Assembly: GCA_964036195.1 (NCBI GenBank)
Contig: OZ038452.1
Coordinates: forward strand, 12,208,704 to 12,272,703
Length of the DNA stretch: 64,000 bases
DNA from: Sphaerolaimus hirsutus
Taxonomy: Eukaryota; Nematoda; Chromadorea; Monhysterida; Sphaerolaimidae
Reading direction: 5' to 3'
Shown: in pieces, positions 12,001-22,502 of the stretch
Numbering within the stretch: the first letter of the stretch is position 1
Layout of the letters: every line of letters starts with the position of its first letter
Made by a program: the position numbers and the translations under genes
Notes under the pieces: generated by a model
The model's database searches: none
Seen by the model: the letters and a program-made list of their open reading frames with translations, nothing else
Told to the model about the DNA's origin: nothing

Positions 12001-15000
12001 TGACCCTCCAGCTGCGCGCCGTCGACATCGATGAGCGCATGTACCTGAGAGAAGCGCACACAAACTCGGCACAAACACGAAAAAAACATTTAAGTAGTGA
12101 TTGAAAAAACTTTTTTCAAGGACCAGGTTTTTAAAAACAACATGTACACGTATATCAGACAAATGGCAGTAATTTATGATGATATAAACGGCTATAGAAT
12201 AACGCGGTTCGATGTGTTTTTACTAAAAATTTCGCTGGCATTTTTTTCGAAAAAGACGTCTGAATTAAAAACATTTCAAAAAGATGGTTTAAAATACCAG
12301 CTATCCCTAGTTGTGTGTACGTTAAATTGCGCACTCGCAAGCACGAATTTCAAATTACCGCTAGTGCTCGAATTAGGGAGGTGCCCTTTGTTTTTAAAAA
12401 CAAAAACAGAGGCATCGAAACCTTTTTTTTTAAACATCAGCCAAAAAATTTTGTACTATGCACTAGGTATTTTGCAATTTTTACACTTCAATTTCACATA
12501 CACATTACCATTACAGGGTCATTAAAAAACATATTTTGGCCATCCCTAGCTCGAATACAAAAAAAATTCGGACGAGATTAAAACAACATTTTTAAGCTTG
12601 AAAAACAGCCATCCCCATCCAGCAGCAAACATAATTACCAAAACTTCTACACACCGAATCCGAAGCGACGGCCGGCGGCGACTGCGCGCAATTAGCAGCA
12701 CTCACAGTCGGCTGGACTGCATCAGATTCCCCGCCGCTGCACAGGGCCGCTGCAGATGGCGGCCGATCGAACGCCATCCCGCATACGACTCGATGGGGCA
12801 GCGAGAAGCAACGGTCATCAGCGAGGGCGAGCACAGCGTCGCACGGCTCCGCGCCGTCCACGTCGATATCCGCGTCGCTGTCCAGCAGCTCGGTCATGTC
12901 GCCGACATTCGCTTTAGTAAATATTTATGTATCCGGTTGAAGCGCGCGGTGAGCCTGAAAACGAGATGTACGGTGATCTTCAACGGTATCGTTTATACAA
13001 GAAATGTCGCAACACACACTTAACAGCAGATGAGATGAAAAATTAAAGTAGAGAAAATTAGAGATAATTAGAGATAACTCTTTAACGCCACAAATGAAAA
13101 ATCTGCGATAAAAACCACCGGCTCAGTAGACAAAAAAAAATTTAATTCAAAACAAAAGCTAACTTACTTGAACAACAGCTAGGCAAACAAACCGGCAAGT
13201 GGAAGAGCACCTGGCGATACCGCTGGCGAAGTTCCAGCTGGAAACGGGCCAAACGCTCGATCGACTGACGGGCACGCCAGCACGCAGATACGAATGCTTT
13301 AAAATCGTGCGAATGCTCAAATAACACATGAAACTCATGAAAAATAACCAAAATTGAGTAACACCTGCTCGAAAAAAAATCCCCATTTTGGTAAGTATCC
13401 TTGAAGTAAGTGCAAAGTATCCTTAAAAATACAAAATACAGATCTGAGCGAGAATTTTTGGCACAATTACTGATTAACATAGATTGGGAAATTCGATGCT
13501 TGATGATAGACTAACTAAGAATGCCTTGTCTTTGATGAAAATTGATACTAAAAAGTCAAATAAATACGCCCCCCCCCCCTCCCGAACTACTCAGAGAGGC
13601 TAGCCTATAACGGTCCTAACATGCGACGAGAGTACACGTATGACAAATTGGCAGACGGCCAAAAATTTCGAAATCGCTACAAGTAAAGGCTAAAAATGTG
13701 TATATAGCCATGTATATGATTAAAATAACGATTCTGAAGGTAAAAAAAACAAAATTGGCAAATTGAGCAATTTTTCTCCAATTTATCACTCAAAGTTCTA
13801 ATACGCAACCGATAAGCTGGGCGTGGGGCCAACTTGTCATACGAGACCCGACCCCGTTTTACCGATGCTTACCGAACGCAACATCAAGCGACAAAAAGCA
13901 AGCAAAATGTGTACGGGACATTTGAAGTTGTGAAGCATGAAAAGCGGACCTAAAGAGCCTTCATTTATGAGCATGAGAAATGAGTGCACCGAAGCGGCTC
14001 ATAAAGAAATGCCGGCGCATCTTTCTTTTTAAGAGTATTCACAATATTAGGATACATTACAAATATCTCCAACTAGCTAAACAGCTGGGCGATTTGAGGG
14101 GGGGGGGAGCGCCCAGGGGAAAATGACCGAAAACTTGATCCGATATCGATAGCTGATCAGTCTCTGGGACCTCCGTGGCGCTAGCATAAACGCCAATTGC
14201 GTGGCGCTTATGAACGGCGCCATTCCGTCGCTGTGTAAACTAAATTATAAGGGGATGGCATTATGGCATAAGGGCATTGTGGCTTATGGCCTTCAAAAAC
14301 GACGTAAAAATTGAAACCTTTTACTCAAAAATTTAAATCTTGTTTAAACTCAGGATTCCGACGACATGACTACTAGGTGTCGATAATGGTTTTCTAAAAG
14401 ATTTTCTGTCACATTCGAATACGAAAATTGATAAATAGTGTATCGCTCGCTAACCAACGCCTCAATATATAGTCGGAATCCAAGCAAACATTGGCCGTAC
14501 ACAGTTGACACAACGACACCAAATATCAACTGGTTCCGATTCCAATTCAAAGCTTGCAGACGATTAACACTGCACACAGCAAACATTCTTCCAACACTTC
14601 AGCTTTATTCGCAACATGATTTAACACTTGATCGTTCGTTCGTTGGCTTGATAGCATTAGATTTGGGATTGGAACCACTTGACACTCGGGGTCGCCGCTG
14701 TCATCTAAAAAACGGCCGTCGACACAAAAGAAACAGGAGAAACTTGCGTTGTGGGCAATACCGTAAATATTCGTAAATACCGTATCTACTCGAATAGCCC
14801 CTTTACTTCCTCCAGTTAATAGCATGTCAGTCTTTATAAAGCATATTTTGTGGAATGACTTGATAGAAACATGCTTGAAAATTTTGTCCCCAAAAATACC
14901 CCCCCGCCCTCTCAAAAAGTTTGACGAAAAATAATTCCCGGAGGAATTATTCGAGTGAATACGGATTGTTAAAACGAGCAGGAACCAGACTTCAGCAATG

Positions 15001-17106
15001 TTCCTGCCTTTAACAGGATAAGGTAATATTCGATCAAATATATATATATTGCGAAAACTACTACAGTGTCGCATGGAAAATACTACATGCCACGTTGGCA
15101 GTGTAAGACATAGATATTCAAAAAAATGATACTCGAGGAAAATTTGAAATATTTTACATGAACCTGACATAAACACGAAAGAAAGTCGGGGCTGGAATGG
15201 GGCGGATACCTATTTATTGTTTGGGATGGCTCACAATTGGCATACCAATATTAAGCGTGATACACCAGATCACAAGGAAAGAGCCTGACACAACACAAAC
15301 ATGTATTTTTTCTCAAATTTGCTTAAAAAACGAGAATGATAAATTGAATGGCAATTGAAATACAGAAACAAGACGTATTTTAAATTCAGCGTGAGGAAAA
15401 AATCTGCCGAAAACACGACTCGGTGATAAATTAGCAGACGCATGCGAATCGTGAGAACGACCACAAATTTCTTCAAAAATTACCGTGTGATGGGACCCTC
15501 CACTCAAAAAATCACGATCTGATTACGAACACCATTTCCGCATGTGCGGATTTACCAGCTCTCTCACGCGGAACAAAGTGCCAGTGTTCGGGTTTACAAT
15601 AATTATTTAAACACATCATTAGTGTTCCGCAGATTATGAACATTCGAATAAAACACTTACGATAAATTTAGGTTGCGGACCCAGGGTGTAACAAATAGGC
15701 GGGCTGATGGCGATTCGAACGATGCAGCTTACTGATAATCGATTTCGAAAATATCAAATATGGACAACAAAATAATCAATCATTCTCATTTTGAGATTTG
15801 AACGAAAATGTCGAAAAATATCGAATTTCGATAGATAAGTAATATTGCTGCACCCAGAGTTTAGAGAAATGAGTAATCTACGAAATTAATAAAATTCAAT
15901 AGCTAGCTACAATCACACAAACCAGCTCGCGGGAAAAAACGAACAAAACGGTTTAAAAAATCGACTCAAAAAAGATAATCAAGAAAAGCGAACCAGCGGC
16001 ACGGCAGCAGCAGCTTTGGCGCGGTGCCAGAACGCGGCACCCGCACATCGCGGAGGAGTGCCAGAAGGCAGCACTCGCGATCACGCCCAGACGCTAGACT
16101 GAAATGAATCGTTACAATACGTCAGGGCCCACGGCTTGCTTCGTTGCCAGTTGAGGCGTCCAATTCTAAAAGTCCAAAATATGAAAATTTCGAGTTAAGC
16201 CAGGAAACGTCATCTGGGGCTGCTTAAATTTTTTGACCTCACATGGCCATATGGCATAGTGCCAAATTTGACATTTTGGGTAAAAATGCAAAAATTTGGG
16301 CAAAAAGTCGACAAGTCCACTTAGTTTTGGGCTAAAAGTCGACAAGTCCATCCTCCACATCCTTTTTATGGGAAAAAAACGCAAGAAATATGATAAGTCC
16401 ACTGTGGACACAGATTTATAAAAGTCGACTTAAATTGGGATTGGATCTGAAGGGTCTGAAATCTAAAATGCGATTAAATGTGGACTTGTCGACTTTTAGA
16501 ATTAGACGCCTCAGTTGCGTTCTAGGGCCGGTGAGAGTGGCAGAGTTTACCGCCCGCAACGTATCACAGAAGTGGAAGTCGCCGTACTGGCTGGATTTGT
16601 CGGTACGACAACGTCGCTAGCAGGAACATTGCACCAGTGTGAATTCAATCGGGATTTCAGGGTACCGCGGTCCTCAATTTCATTTCATCCATTCTCACTG
16701 CCCACAAGTCGGCTAATGTTCGCTCAAGATCGCTAATTGTCATAGCTTTTTGCTCATTTTCACGTACAAAATCGCTAGGTAGTAATATTTACACATTTTA
16801 TCTAGCTAATTTGAATTTTTTGTCATTTTAATTTACATTTAGGGATTTCCCTCTCGCCTTCTGGCAACCAACGCGAAACCAGCCCCGCAAAAATTCTCAA
16901 CAATATAAACGCCTCCGGTCGAAACCTATCGAACCCCGCAAAAGTCAAAATTTTGGAACAATCCGTCAACCCGGAAAACACGGTAGCACGGCAGCGCAAA
17001 CAGTAAAAGCAAACCTGACGAGCAGGGGGCAGCAGAGGCGTATAGATCAGGCCAGAGTGACACACAGCCAGGTGACGCCGCCGCGGATGAGTACCAAGGC
17101 AAAGTA
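1..17106 (-). CDS. Gene A copy 1: multi-exon gene, product not recognised (3' end cut by window edge)
   Basis: I do not recognise this protein. Exons in transcript order: 17015-17106, 16551-16586, 13168-13333, 12706-12911, 11928-12044, 10658-10838, 6545-6696, 6180-6275, 5724-5885, 5080-5232, 3555-3668, 3109-3324, 2273-2499, 1791-1919, 973-1025, 499-715, 1-113 (partial). Nearly all have AG/GT borders, and phases join without a stop from the first to the 973-1025 exon; only the join into 499-715 is out of phase, so a small exon is probably missing there. The product is soluble-looking, with no signal peptide or membrane segment. It opens with a strand-rich stretch like a beta-propeller blade (LAVCHSGLIYTPLL), then has Trp/Cys-rich exons (NWDDGDWRFQVL, YIGNWCIGARYDE), a basic helical part (MDKRERELLKLQLFRAFRQR), an Ala/Arg-rich helical exon and a Ser/Asp-rich linker. 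Exon sequence is GC-rich against AT-rich introns. Conservation of the exons in copy 2 supports a real gene. Donors at 3109 and 2273 are the least certain. Confidence 0.72.
1170..1206. repeat. (TA)n microsatellite
   Basis: About a dozen or more TA units; copy 2 has almost none at the matching place (49575). Confidence 0.9.
1936..2059. mobile_element. Miniature TTGATTTTTT element (both copies; 51196-51323)
   Basis: Ends GGGTTGG / CCAACCCTA with GATTTTTT and AAAATC repeats between, near-duplicate targets (GCACGAA / CGCACGA). It sits immediately upstream of the acceptor of exon 1791-1919 (51053-51181 in copy 2). Confidence 0.55.
3981..4400. mobile_element. TA-target CCGTATTTCC element (both copies)
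   Basis: It begins TACCGTATTTCCTTGAAATACC and ends CGAGGAAATAAGG. The match in copy 2 is about 53330-53753, so insertion preceded duplication. The body has runs of GAGGGGGG and a TACATCATGTACA-type palindrome. Confidence 0.65.
4542..4902. mobile_element. Degenerate TA-target CCGTATTACC element (both copies)
   Basis: It begins ACCGTATTACCACAAATTACC and ends GGTATTTCACGGTAACC. The copy 2 match is about 53892-54256. It shares internal sequence with 36355-36904 and 37233-37622. Confidence 0.6.
7348..7937. mobile_element. hAT-like element made of GGGATC arrays
   Basis: Terminal inverted repeats TAGGGTTCAAACGGGAT / ATCCCGTTTGAACCCTA are flanked by an exact 8-bp duplication GTTAAAAG. Both arms are arrays of GGGATCGGGATC-type hexamers; the middle (about 7580-7730) is unique AT-rich DNA. 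An older relative occurs in both gene A copies (5365-5680 and 54690-54995). Confidence 0.85.
7958..8398. mobile_element. TA-target element, CCGTATTTCTCCG family
   Basis: Inverted ends CCGTATTTCTCCGTGTAAACC / GGTTTACACGGAGAAATACGG are flanked by TA on both sides. The body has repeated GCCCGGGCGTTATAC-type motifs. A second member lies at 27524-28161. There is no coding capacity. Confidence 0.8.
8545..9047. mobile_element. Third-level hAT-like MITE (CAGGGGTCTCC family)
   Basis: The ends CAGGGGTCTCC / GGAGACCCCTG are flanked by an exact 8-bp duplication CTCCAGAT (8537-8544, 9048-9055). It is inserted into an older member of the same family (7147-9854). Confidence 0.85.
9222..9852. repeat. Long near-perfect inverted repeat (arms about 270 bp)
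   Basis: The left arm runs from GGGCCAGATTTAAT at about 9222 to about 9490; the right arm is its reverse complement from about 9590 to 9852, with few mismatches. A loop of about 90 bp contains no known motif. The target duplication is short and ambiguous (3-5 bp around CTGG). It is probably a foldback transposon inserted at the tip of the 7147 element. Confidence 0.85.
9946..10350. mobile_element. TA-target element, CCGTATTACCTCGAA family
   Basis: The ends CCGTATTACCTCGAAATACC / CGAGGTAATACGG are flanked by TA. It lies inside the outer MITE (7007-10618). A close relative in inverse orientation is at 37700-38129, sharing internal sequence such as CCCTAACGTCACTTA. Confidence 0.8.
11282..11995 (-). 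repeat. 102-bp tandem array, 7 units, spanning an exon end and its splice donor
   Basis: Seven essentially identical 102-bp units lie in copy 1; copy 2 has one unit (near 57660-57745). Each unit holds the last part of the 11928-12044 exon, its donor (TCG|GTTTGT) and about 40 bp of intron. Donors therefore recur after 11928, 11826, 11724, 11622, 11520, 11418 and 11316. Because 102 is divisible by 3, the exon frame stays open through the whole array (34 residues per unit, including the hydrophobic run VCVMFAYFLVLF). Confidence 0.95.
14500..14710. repeat. Dispersed repeat shared by both gene A copies and gene B intron
   Basis: About 200 bp here matches 60905-61150 (copy 2) and, more distantly, 39655-39885. 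Shared landmarks are CAACATGA(T/C)TTAACACTT and GGAACCACTTGACA. The nature of the element is unknown. Confidence 0.6.
14780..14964. mobile_element. Short TA-target CCGTATCTACTCGAA element (both copies)
   Basis: Ends CCGTATCTACTCGAATAG / TTCGAGTGAATACGG; the copy 2 match is 61221-61404. Non-coding. Confidence 0.65.
15180..16540. other. Gene A intron sequence, nothing supported
   Basis: Present in both copies (61625-63590, where copy 2 has one extra MITE). A GC-rich island at about 15990-16100 with TGCCAGA repeats has no usable splice frame. The rest is AT-rich. Confidence 0.5.
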
Positions 17107-17794
17107 CTCAGCCACCGTCCTCACACGCAAAGCTGTGTGCGTTTATGAACGCATTTGATGGCAAAACGAAGTGGAAAACAGCGACAAAACGAAATGGAAA
17201 ACGGCGACAGAAAAAGCTAAGTTAGTAAAACCAACCACGAGTGTGAGGATTTGCGGGTAGACTCAGCAGCCGACGCAGGTGACATCCGCCAACGGGAATC
17301 GGGCATCTCTGCAGAATGAAAAATGATATGATTCTCCTCCAGCAATTGCAACAGTGGCGCACTGCCTAGCGGCGTTCAAGGAAACTCCTTGCAAAACAGT
17401 CAGCTTAAAAACCATGGCGCCAACGTGGTCCATTCCATGGCGCCATTGGCGCCAATGGCGCCAGACACCGCTGTAAACAGTGATTTTACATACATATACA
17501 CCAGGAGTTTAGTAGGGGGTGGGTTGGGGGGGGGGGTTATCCCCCCCCCACAAATCCGCCAGCTATCTATCTATCCCGGGGGCCCGCTCAGCTATCTAGG
17601 TATCTATCCCGGAGGCCCGCTCAGCTATCTATCCCGGAGGCAAAATATTGGGCTACTATCCCCGATTTTAACGAAATTTTGCCCGAATTTTCGCTTAAAA
17701 TCGCTAATTTTCATACCTTTTCACCGTTTTTCACCTTCAAAATTCTAATTCATGTTCCGAATTGCCTTGCCTATTTTCGGCTATTTTTAGACTA

Positions 17795-18414
17795 CCGTAA
17801 ATCCTCGATAAGTCCCCAGGGGAGTCATTTTTTCGTCAGAATTTTTTGAGGGGGGACTTATTCGAGGGTGGAGTTAATCGAGGGGAGGAGTTATTTTTTC
17901 GTCATAATATTAGGTACATTGCATGATCAATAAATTATATTAATGGGGTGAAATTCATGCAGGAATTCATAAATTATAATTATGGGGTTAAATTCATGCA
18001 GGAATCTATTTTTAATGCCATGGAATTAATGCTGGTGAACATGAGCTGCAAAAAATACATTCATTTTAATGTACACATACATTAACAGCGTTTTTTACAT
18101 GTACGCCGTTCCTAGCCATAAAGTAGGGTGGAGGCAATCGAGGGGGGAGTTCTTTTTTCCTCAGTCAGCTAACAGGGGAGAGTTATCCGAAGGGGGAGTT
18201 ATTCGAAGGGGGAGTTATTCGAAAGGGGGAGTTATTCGAAGGGGGAGTTATTCGAAGGGGGAGTTATTCGAAGGGGGAGTTATTCGAAGGGGGAGTTATT
18301 CGAAGGGGGAGTTATTCGAAGGGGGAGTTATCCGAAGGGGGAGTTATCCGAAGGGGGAGTTTTTCGAAGGGGGGAGTTACTCGAGAGGGGGGGGGCTTAT
18401 TCGAGGATTTACGG
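17795..18414. mobile_element. TA-target element with internal 16-bp minisatellite
   Basis: Ends CCGTAAATCCTCGATAAG / TCGAGGATTTACGG are flanked by TA. Internally, about 18176-18380, there are a dozen or so 16-bp units of the type GAAGGGGGAGTTATTC. Confidence 0.75.
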
Positions 18415-18490
18415 TATAATGTAGCTGTTTTTCTCCTACTTTTAGCGATTTTTTCCGTTTTCTTCCTTCTATACCTCGGAAAAGCCTATA

Positions 18491-18570
18491 CCGTATTTCC
18501 TCAAAATACCTCCAGGAGTATTTTTTCAGTGAAAATTTTGAGGGGTGGTGGATAATTAGAGGAAATACGG
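18491..18570. mobile_element. 80-bp miniature CCGTATTTCC element
   Basis: Both ends (CCGTATTTCCTC / GAGGAAATACGG) and the flanking TA are intact in only 80 bp. It is the smallest member of the family in this window. Confidence 0.7.
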
Positions 18571-19330
18571 TATATTGAAAAGCCTTAGAGGAAATATGGT
18601 ATATTGAAAAGCCTAACACCATGCGTGGCGCAAACGAATCGCGCCAGCGCCATGGCGCACGTTCCCTACAACAGGGGTCAAATTTTAGGGTGCCGCTCAC
18701 CCCCGTTCGCCGGGCTCAGTAAACGATCCGCCCCCCCCCCCCCGCTCAAAAATCCTGGCTACGCCCCTGCCCCCAGCCCGGAGGGTCAAAATTAAAGATA
18801 CCCCTGATCTGTGAATGGACCTTTCAACTTAGCGAATAAACAGGAAACCTTAGTTGGTGAAAACCAGTTAGGAAACCACTGATTGGAGGGGCCGCATTTA
18901 TAAGGAGAGTCACATTTTATTACGCTTCAAATCAACGTCCACGCCACTCAAGTGTGAGCATGACATTGTAAAGGCTTTTTCAAAGTGTAGTAAGAAGAAA
19001 AGGCAGAAAATTCAAGGTGTAGAAGGAAGAAAAGGGAGAAAATCGTTAGAAGTAGGTGAAAAATAGCTCAAAATATGTATATAAGAAATCGAAATAGCTG
19101 AAAAAAGGCAGTTATATACATGAATTAGTGATTTTGTAAGTTGGGAGTCGCATTATTGGATGGGTTCGCATTATACTCGCACAACGTGCGCAAAGGGGGG
19201 CACTATTGGAGGGGTTCCTTAGGGGGGGGTTGCAACAAGTGAATTCACGGTATCTTAAGTTTGCGATAGGCCCACATAATAAGGTCGGAATTCCGAATAA
19301 CACTAATCTCCAACAATTAAAGTGACGTAC

Positions 19331-19520
19331 CGCCGCACTGCAATCACTCTCTGTCCATGTTCCGGCAACTTGCAGGGTTCGAGCAACAGGATCATTGTTC
19401 GCCATCGCTCAACCGGACGAAACCTCAAATCGATGCAACAGCGAACACAACGCAAGCAGGTGAACACCGCCGACCGGCTCCGAAGGGCAGTCCGAGTGAT
19501 TCCAGTCCAGCCGCGTAACT
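19331..19520 (-). CDS. Candidate internal exon, possibly gene A
   Basis: On the minus strand a good acceptor (TGTTTCTCAG) is followed by 190 nt open in one frame and then a strong GTACGT donor. The open frame includes FRPVERWRTMILLLEPCKLP. It sits between the candidate first exon (22458-22502) and the first secure exon (17015-17106). The entering phase is 1 and the leaving phase is 2. I do not recognise the sequence. Confidence 0.4.
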
Positions 19521-19756
19521 CTGAGAAACATCAGCGAAACATTACAATGACTGACTACATTTATTTGCCAATAGGGGGTCAAGTAGGTGGGGTAGGGCTA
19601 CCACCGAAACGCTCCAGCTGTCTGTCTATACCACACGCCCCAATGGCGCCACACACGCTAGTTGACGTCGAAATTAGCATCAACTCAGTCAACTCCATTT
19701 TAGTTGATGCAATCTCTTTCTTAGTAGACATTTTTGTGATTGCGTACACGTTAACC

Positions 19757-20264
19757 CAGGGGTCTCCAAGATTTTGGCCCTCGCGGGGGCTGGATAGAGA
19801 GCAAATCGCTCCTCCGGAGAGATAGATAGCTGAAAAACTTTTCTGGGGGTGCTGGGGGGGGGGCTTGGGGGGGGGCTCGCGGGGGCAAAATATATAGGCT
19901 TTTTCAGTGCATAGAAGGCTGAAAGGGGAAAAAATCGCGAATAATCGGTTAAAAGTGGCCAAAAGTAGGTTTAAAATGGCTAAAAACAGGCATATAACCA
20001 TGCATATAGCTGGAGAGCACGATTTTGAAGGTGAAAAACTATAAAAAGGTGCGAAAATTGGTGATTTTTAGCGAAAATTGGGGCAAAATTTCTCAAAAAC
20101 CACTCCAGATAGATAGATAGCTGAGCGATTTGGGGGGGGGGGGTCTTTGGGGGTAGTAGCCAAAAATTTTGCATCGGGATAGATAGATGGCTGAGCGGCC
20201 TCGGGGATAGATAGATAGCTGGCGGATTTGAGGGGGAGGGCAGCCCCCCCCTAGGAGACCCCTG
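19757..20264. mobile_element. hAT-like MITE, CAGGGGTCTCC family
   Basis: CAGGGGTCTCC ... GGAGACCCCTG, with an exact 8-bp duplication CGTTAACC on both sides (19749-19756, 20265-20272). Subterminal GATAGATAGCTGAGCG-type repeats and G runs are present. Confidence 0.85.
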
Positions 20265-20688
20265 CGTTAACCTGTTTTTTTAGTACTTAGTAGGGTTGTA
20301 AAAAAAGCATTGGCATAGCATTATAAGTGGTGATTTGTGTCAAAAATGTCCATTTTTTGTCGACATGTTCGTATATTGCTTTATAGTCGGTGATTGGTTT
20401 CCTTGGTTTCCTTGGTTGATTTGGCTCGTTTAAATCATTTTTGAACATGAACATCTCATGAAACAAAATTGGAAACTACAAATTTTTGAATATATCTCCC
20501 CAATCAAAAGTTGAAGTGAATATAAATTATTTTATAAGTCAAGAAATTTCCGGGGTTCAACCTGAAAAACTTTATTGGTTGTCTAAAATATTAAAACAAA
20601 ACGGCAAAACTAAGGTTTCCTGTTTATTCGCTAAGTTGAAAGGTCCATTCACAGATCAGGGGTATCTTTAATTTTGACCCTCCGGGCT

Positions 20689-21133
20689 GGGGGCAGGGAC
20701 GTAGCCAGAATTTTTGAGCGGGGGGGCGGATTGTATACGGAGCTCGGCGCACGGGGGGGGGGGGTGGCCCCCCCCTAAAATTTGACCAAATTTGAAATTT
20801 GATTTGAATTTGGGTGGTACGCCATTCGTAGGCGCAACGCCATGGCGCCATTGGCGTTTGCATTGGCGCCAAATAGTGCTGTACTTGTATGTGTTTTACA
20901 TACATATACAGCGCTGGGGGCACATTTTGAGTGTTTTTTTGGTCCTAAACCACAGGTATGACAAAAATATACTGTGCGGTGCCGAAATGCGCGCTTGCGC
21001 GCAAAATTTTTTCCGAACTGCCGACGAAATCGCTTTACGAAAGTGCCATTTCGGGCATATTTTCTTGTCCGACTCGGGAAGGGGGGGGGGGGGGGGCGGC
21101 CGCCCCCCCGCCCCCCCTGGCTACGTCCTTGCT
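20689..21133. mobile_element. hAT-like element with CAGGGACGTAGCCAG ends
   Basis: The ends CAGGGACGTAGCCAGAATTTT and GGCTACGTCCTTG form an inverted pair. The target duplication is not clean. The body has G/C runs, GGCGCC motifs and a CGCGCTTGCGCGC palindrome. A fragment of a similar end is near 18745-18772. Confidence 0.55.
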
Positions 21134-21312
21134 CCGGGGGTTGCACAGATAGCAAATCGCTCCTCCGGGCTGGGGCTCATAATATAAGCGTTTTCAAGGT
21201 GTAGAAGAAAGAGAAGGGAGAACAATCGCTAAGTGAAATATAGCTTAAAATGGGTATATAAGCACTAGCAAATACGGCAATTGGACCCCCAGTCTGCGAG
21301 GCGTTTTATGCT

Positions 21313-21398
21313 TGTGCCAGAAAAATATTTGGCTGACTGCGATAACGCATGACGCACGCCATGCGCTGTCGCAGTCAGCCAAATATTGTTCTGGCACA
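21313..21398. ncRNA. 86-nt near-perfect hairpin, pre-miRNA-like
   Basis: Arms of 39 nt (starting TGTGCCAGAAAAATATTTGG) pair with only a few internal mismatches around an 8-nt loop. A second, smaller hairpin (15-nt arms, CACTCAGCATTGACC) follows at about 21405-21450. The size fits a miRNA precursor, but it could equally be the relic of a foldback element. Expression is unknown. Confidence 0.3.
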
Positions 21399-22457
21399 CA
21401 AACCCACTCAGCATTGACCGACTACGGTTTGGTCAACGCTGAGTGAGTAAAAACAACTGAATGGAGGCACCTGTGCGCGGCCCATTTATAAGTCGCGTGG
21501 CACGCCATGTGCGCGGGTGCAGTGCACACAATAATTACTCACAAAAGTGCATGCGCGCAGTGCTAGTCACGTGATAATCACGTGGCTGAGTGCATGCACA
21601 TGCGTCCCTGATTATGGTAATAATAAAATATTGATGACGTCATGGTTCTCAGCGACCTATGGCGTCGTCGAAATGCCGGAACAACTCCCCCGTACACCCA
21701 CTTCTTTAAAAATCAACCTCCTTCCAAAAAAGAAAAATCAGGCGAGGTAAAGAAAAAGAACCGCGCCAACCCCCCCCCCCCCCGATAATTTGGTCAGTCC
21801 CGCCGTACTACCGCCAGCAAATACAAGAAAGCTGAAAATAGGCAATATAAGACATGAACTAGTGATTTTAAAAGTGAACAACTATAAAAATTTATGAAAA
21901 TTCGCGATTTTGAGTGAAAACTAGGGTAGAATTTCTCAAAAATCGCCACAAATATATACATTGCTGGGCGGTTTGGAGGGGGGGTGGTCATCGCCCTGAA
22001 CCCGACCACATAAGCACCACCAACATTTCAGCGACACCAAATTCGGCCTATGCAGAAGGTTATAAGGGGCCAAAGGCCGCAACAACAAAAAACAAGAAGC
22101 CAACATATATAGCGGAGGGAGCAGGTCAGGTTTTCCTAGCAGCGTATCACTGATGACGGGCCTCCCGCGGGCAGCAACGGCCGTCAGATCATAAAAGGAG
22201 TCCAAGAGGAATCTGAAAAAAAATCGAAAATGAAACGAATTGAGCAATTTTACGTTCCACTGGGCAGGGACTGGAATCAAACTATATTTACGCTGCCCGA
22301 TCAAAAGTGGTTCAACGAGAAAACGGACATTAAATGATTTTTCCTAACAGAAACACGATTATAGGACAGAAACAGCCACCCGAAAAACTTGCCGGGAACC
22401 AATCTAAAATACATTCAGCGCAAAACGAGCTACTATCAACACATGCGTACAACTCAC

Positions 22458-22502
22458 AAAATGCTTCCAGTCGAACAAGTACGACCGCGCGAAATTCTGC
22501 AT
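22458..22502 (-). CDS. Candidate first coding exon (15 codons), possibly of gene A
   Basis: An ATG at 22502 opens a short reading frame (MQNFARSYLFDWKHF) that runs in phase into a strong GTGAGT donor at 22457. It lies on the same strand as gene A and upstream of its first secure exon, so it may encode the N-terminus. Intervening exons are not all resolved: possible pieces lie at 22151-22212 (behind a T-tract and CAG) and 19331-19520. The phases of these pieces do not all join, so the link is inference. Confidence 0.4.

Larger units (their letters stand above)
1..16915. repeat. Segmental duplication or allele copy 1 (partner 46562-63975)
   Basis: The whole stretch aligns in direct orientation to 46562-63975. 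Both begin at the same sequence (TCCCTCCGAGTACGCG), which here is simply the window edge. Identity is high in exons and lower in introns. Large differences are transposons present in one copy only, plus the 102-bp array in this copy. Alignment ends near 16915/63972, where copy 2 appears to carry a further insertion. Confidence 0.95.

Noticed and set aside
14547-15176. 209-codon minus-strand open frame as a gene
   Set aside because: It runs across a CCGTATT element and a dispersed repeat, and the frame is not kept in copy 2.
16823-17065. Whole 80-codon open frame as a small gene
   Set aside because: Only 17015-17106 behaves as an exon, with a good CAG|GTTTGC donor; the rest is intron read-through.
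20958-21152. THAP-type zinc finger start (CAVPKC)
   Set aside because: It lies inside a transposon between G/C runs. The frame is shadowed by a CGCGCTTGCGCGC palindrome, and the remaining zinc ligands are absent.
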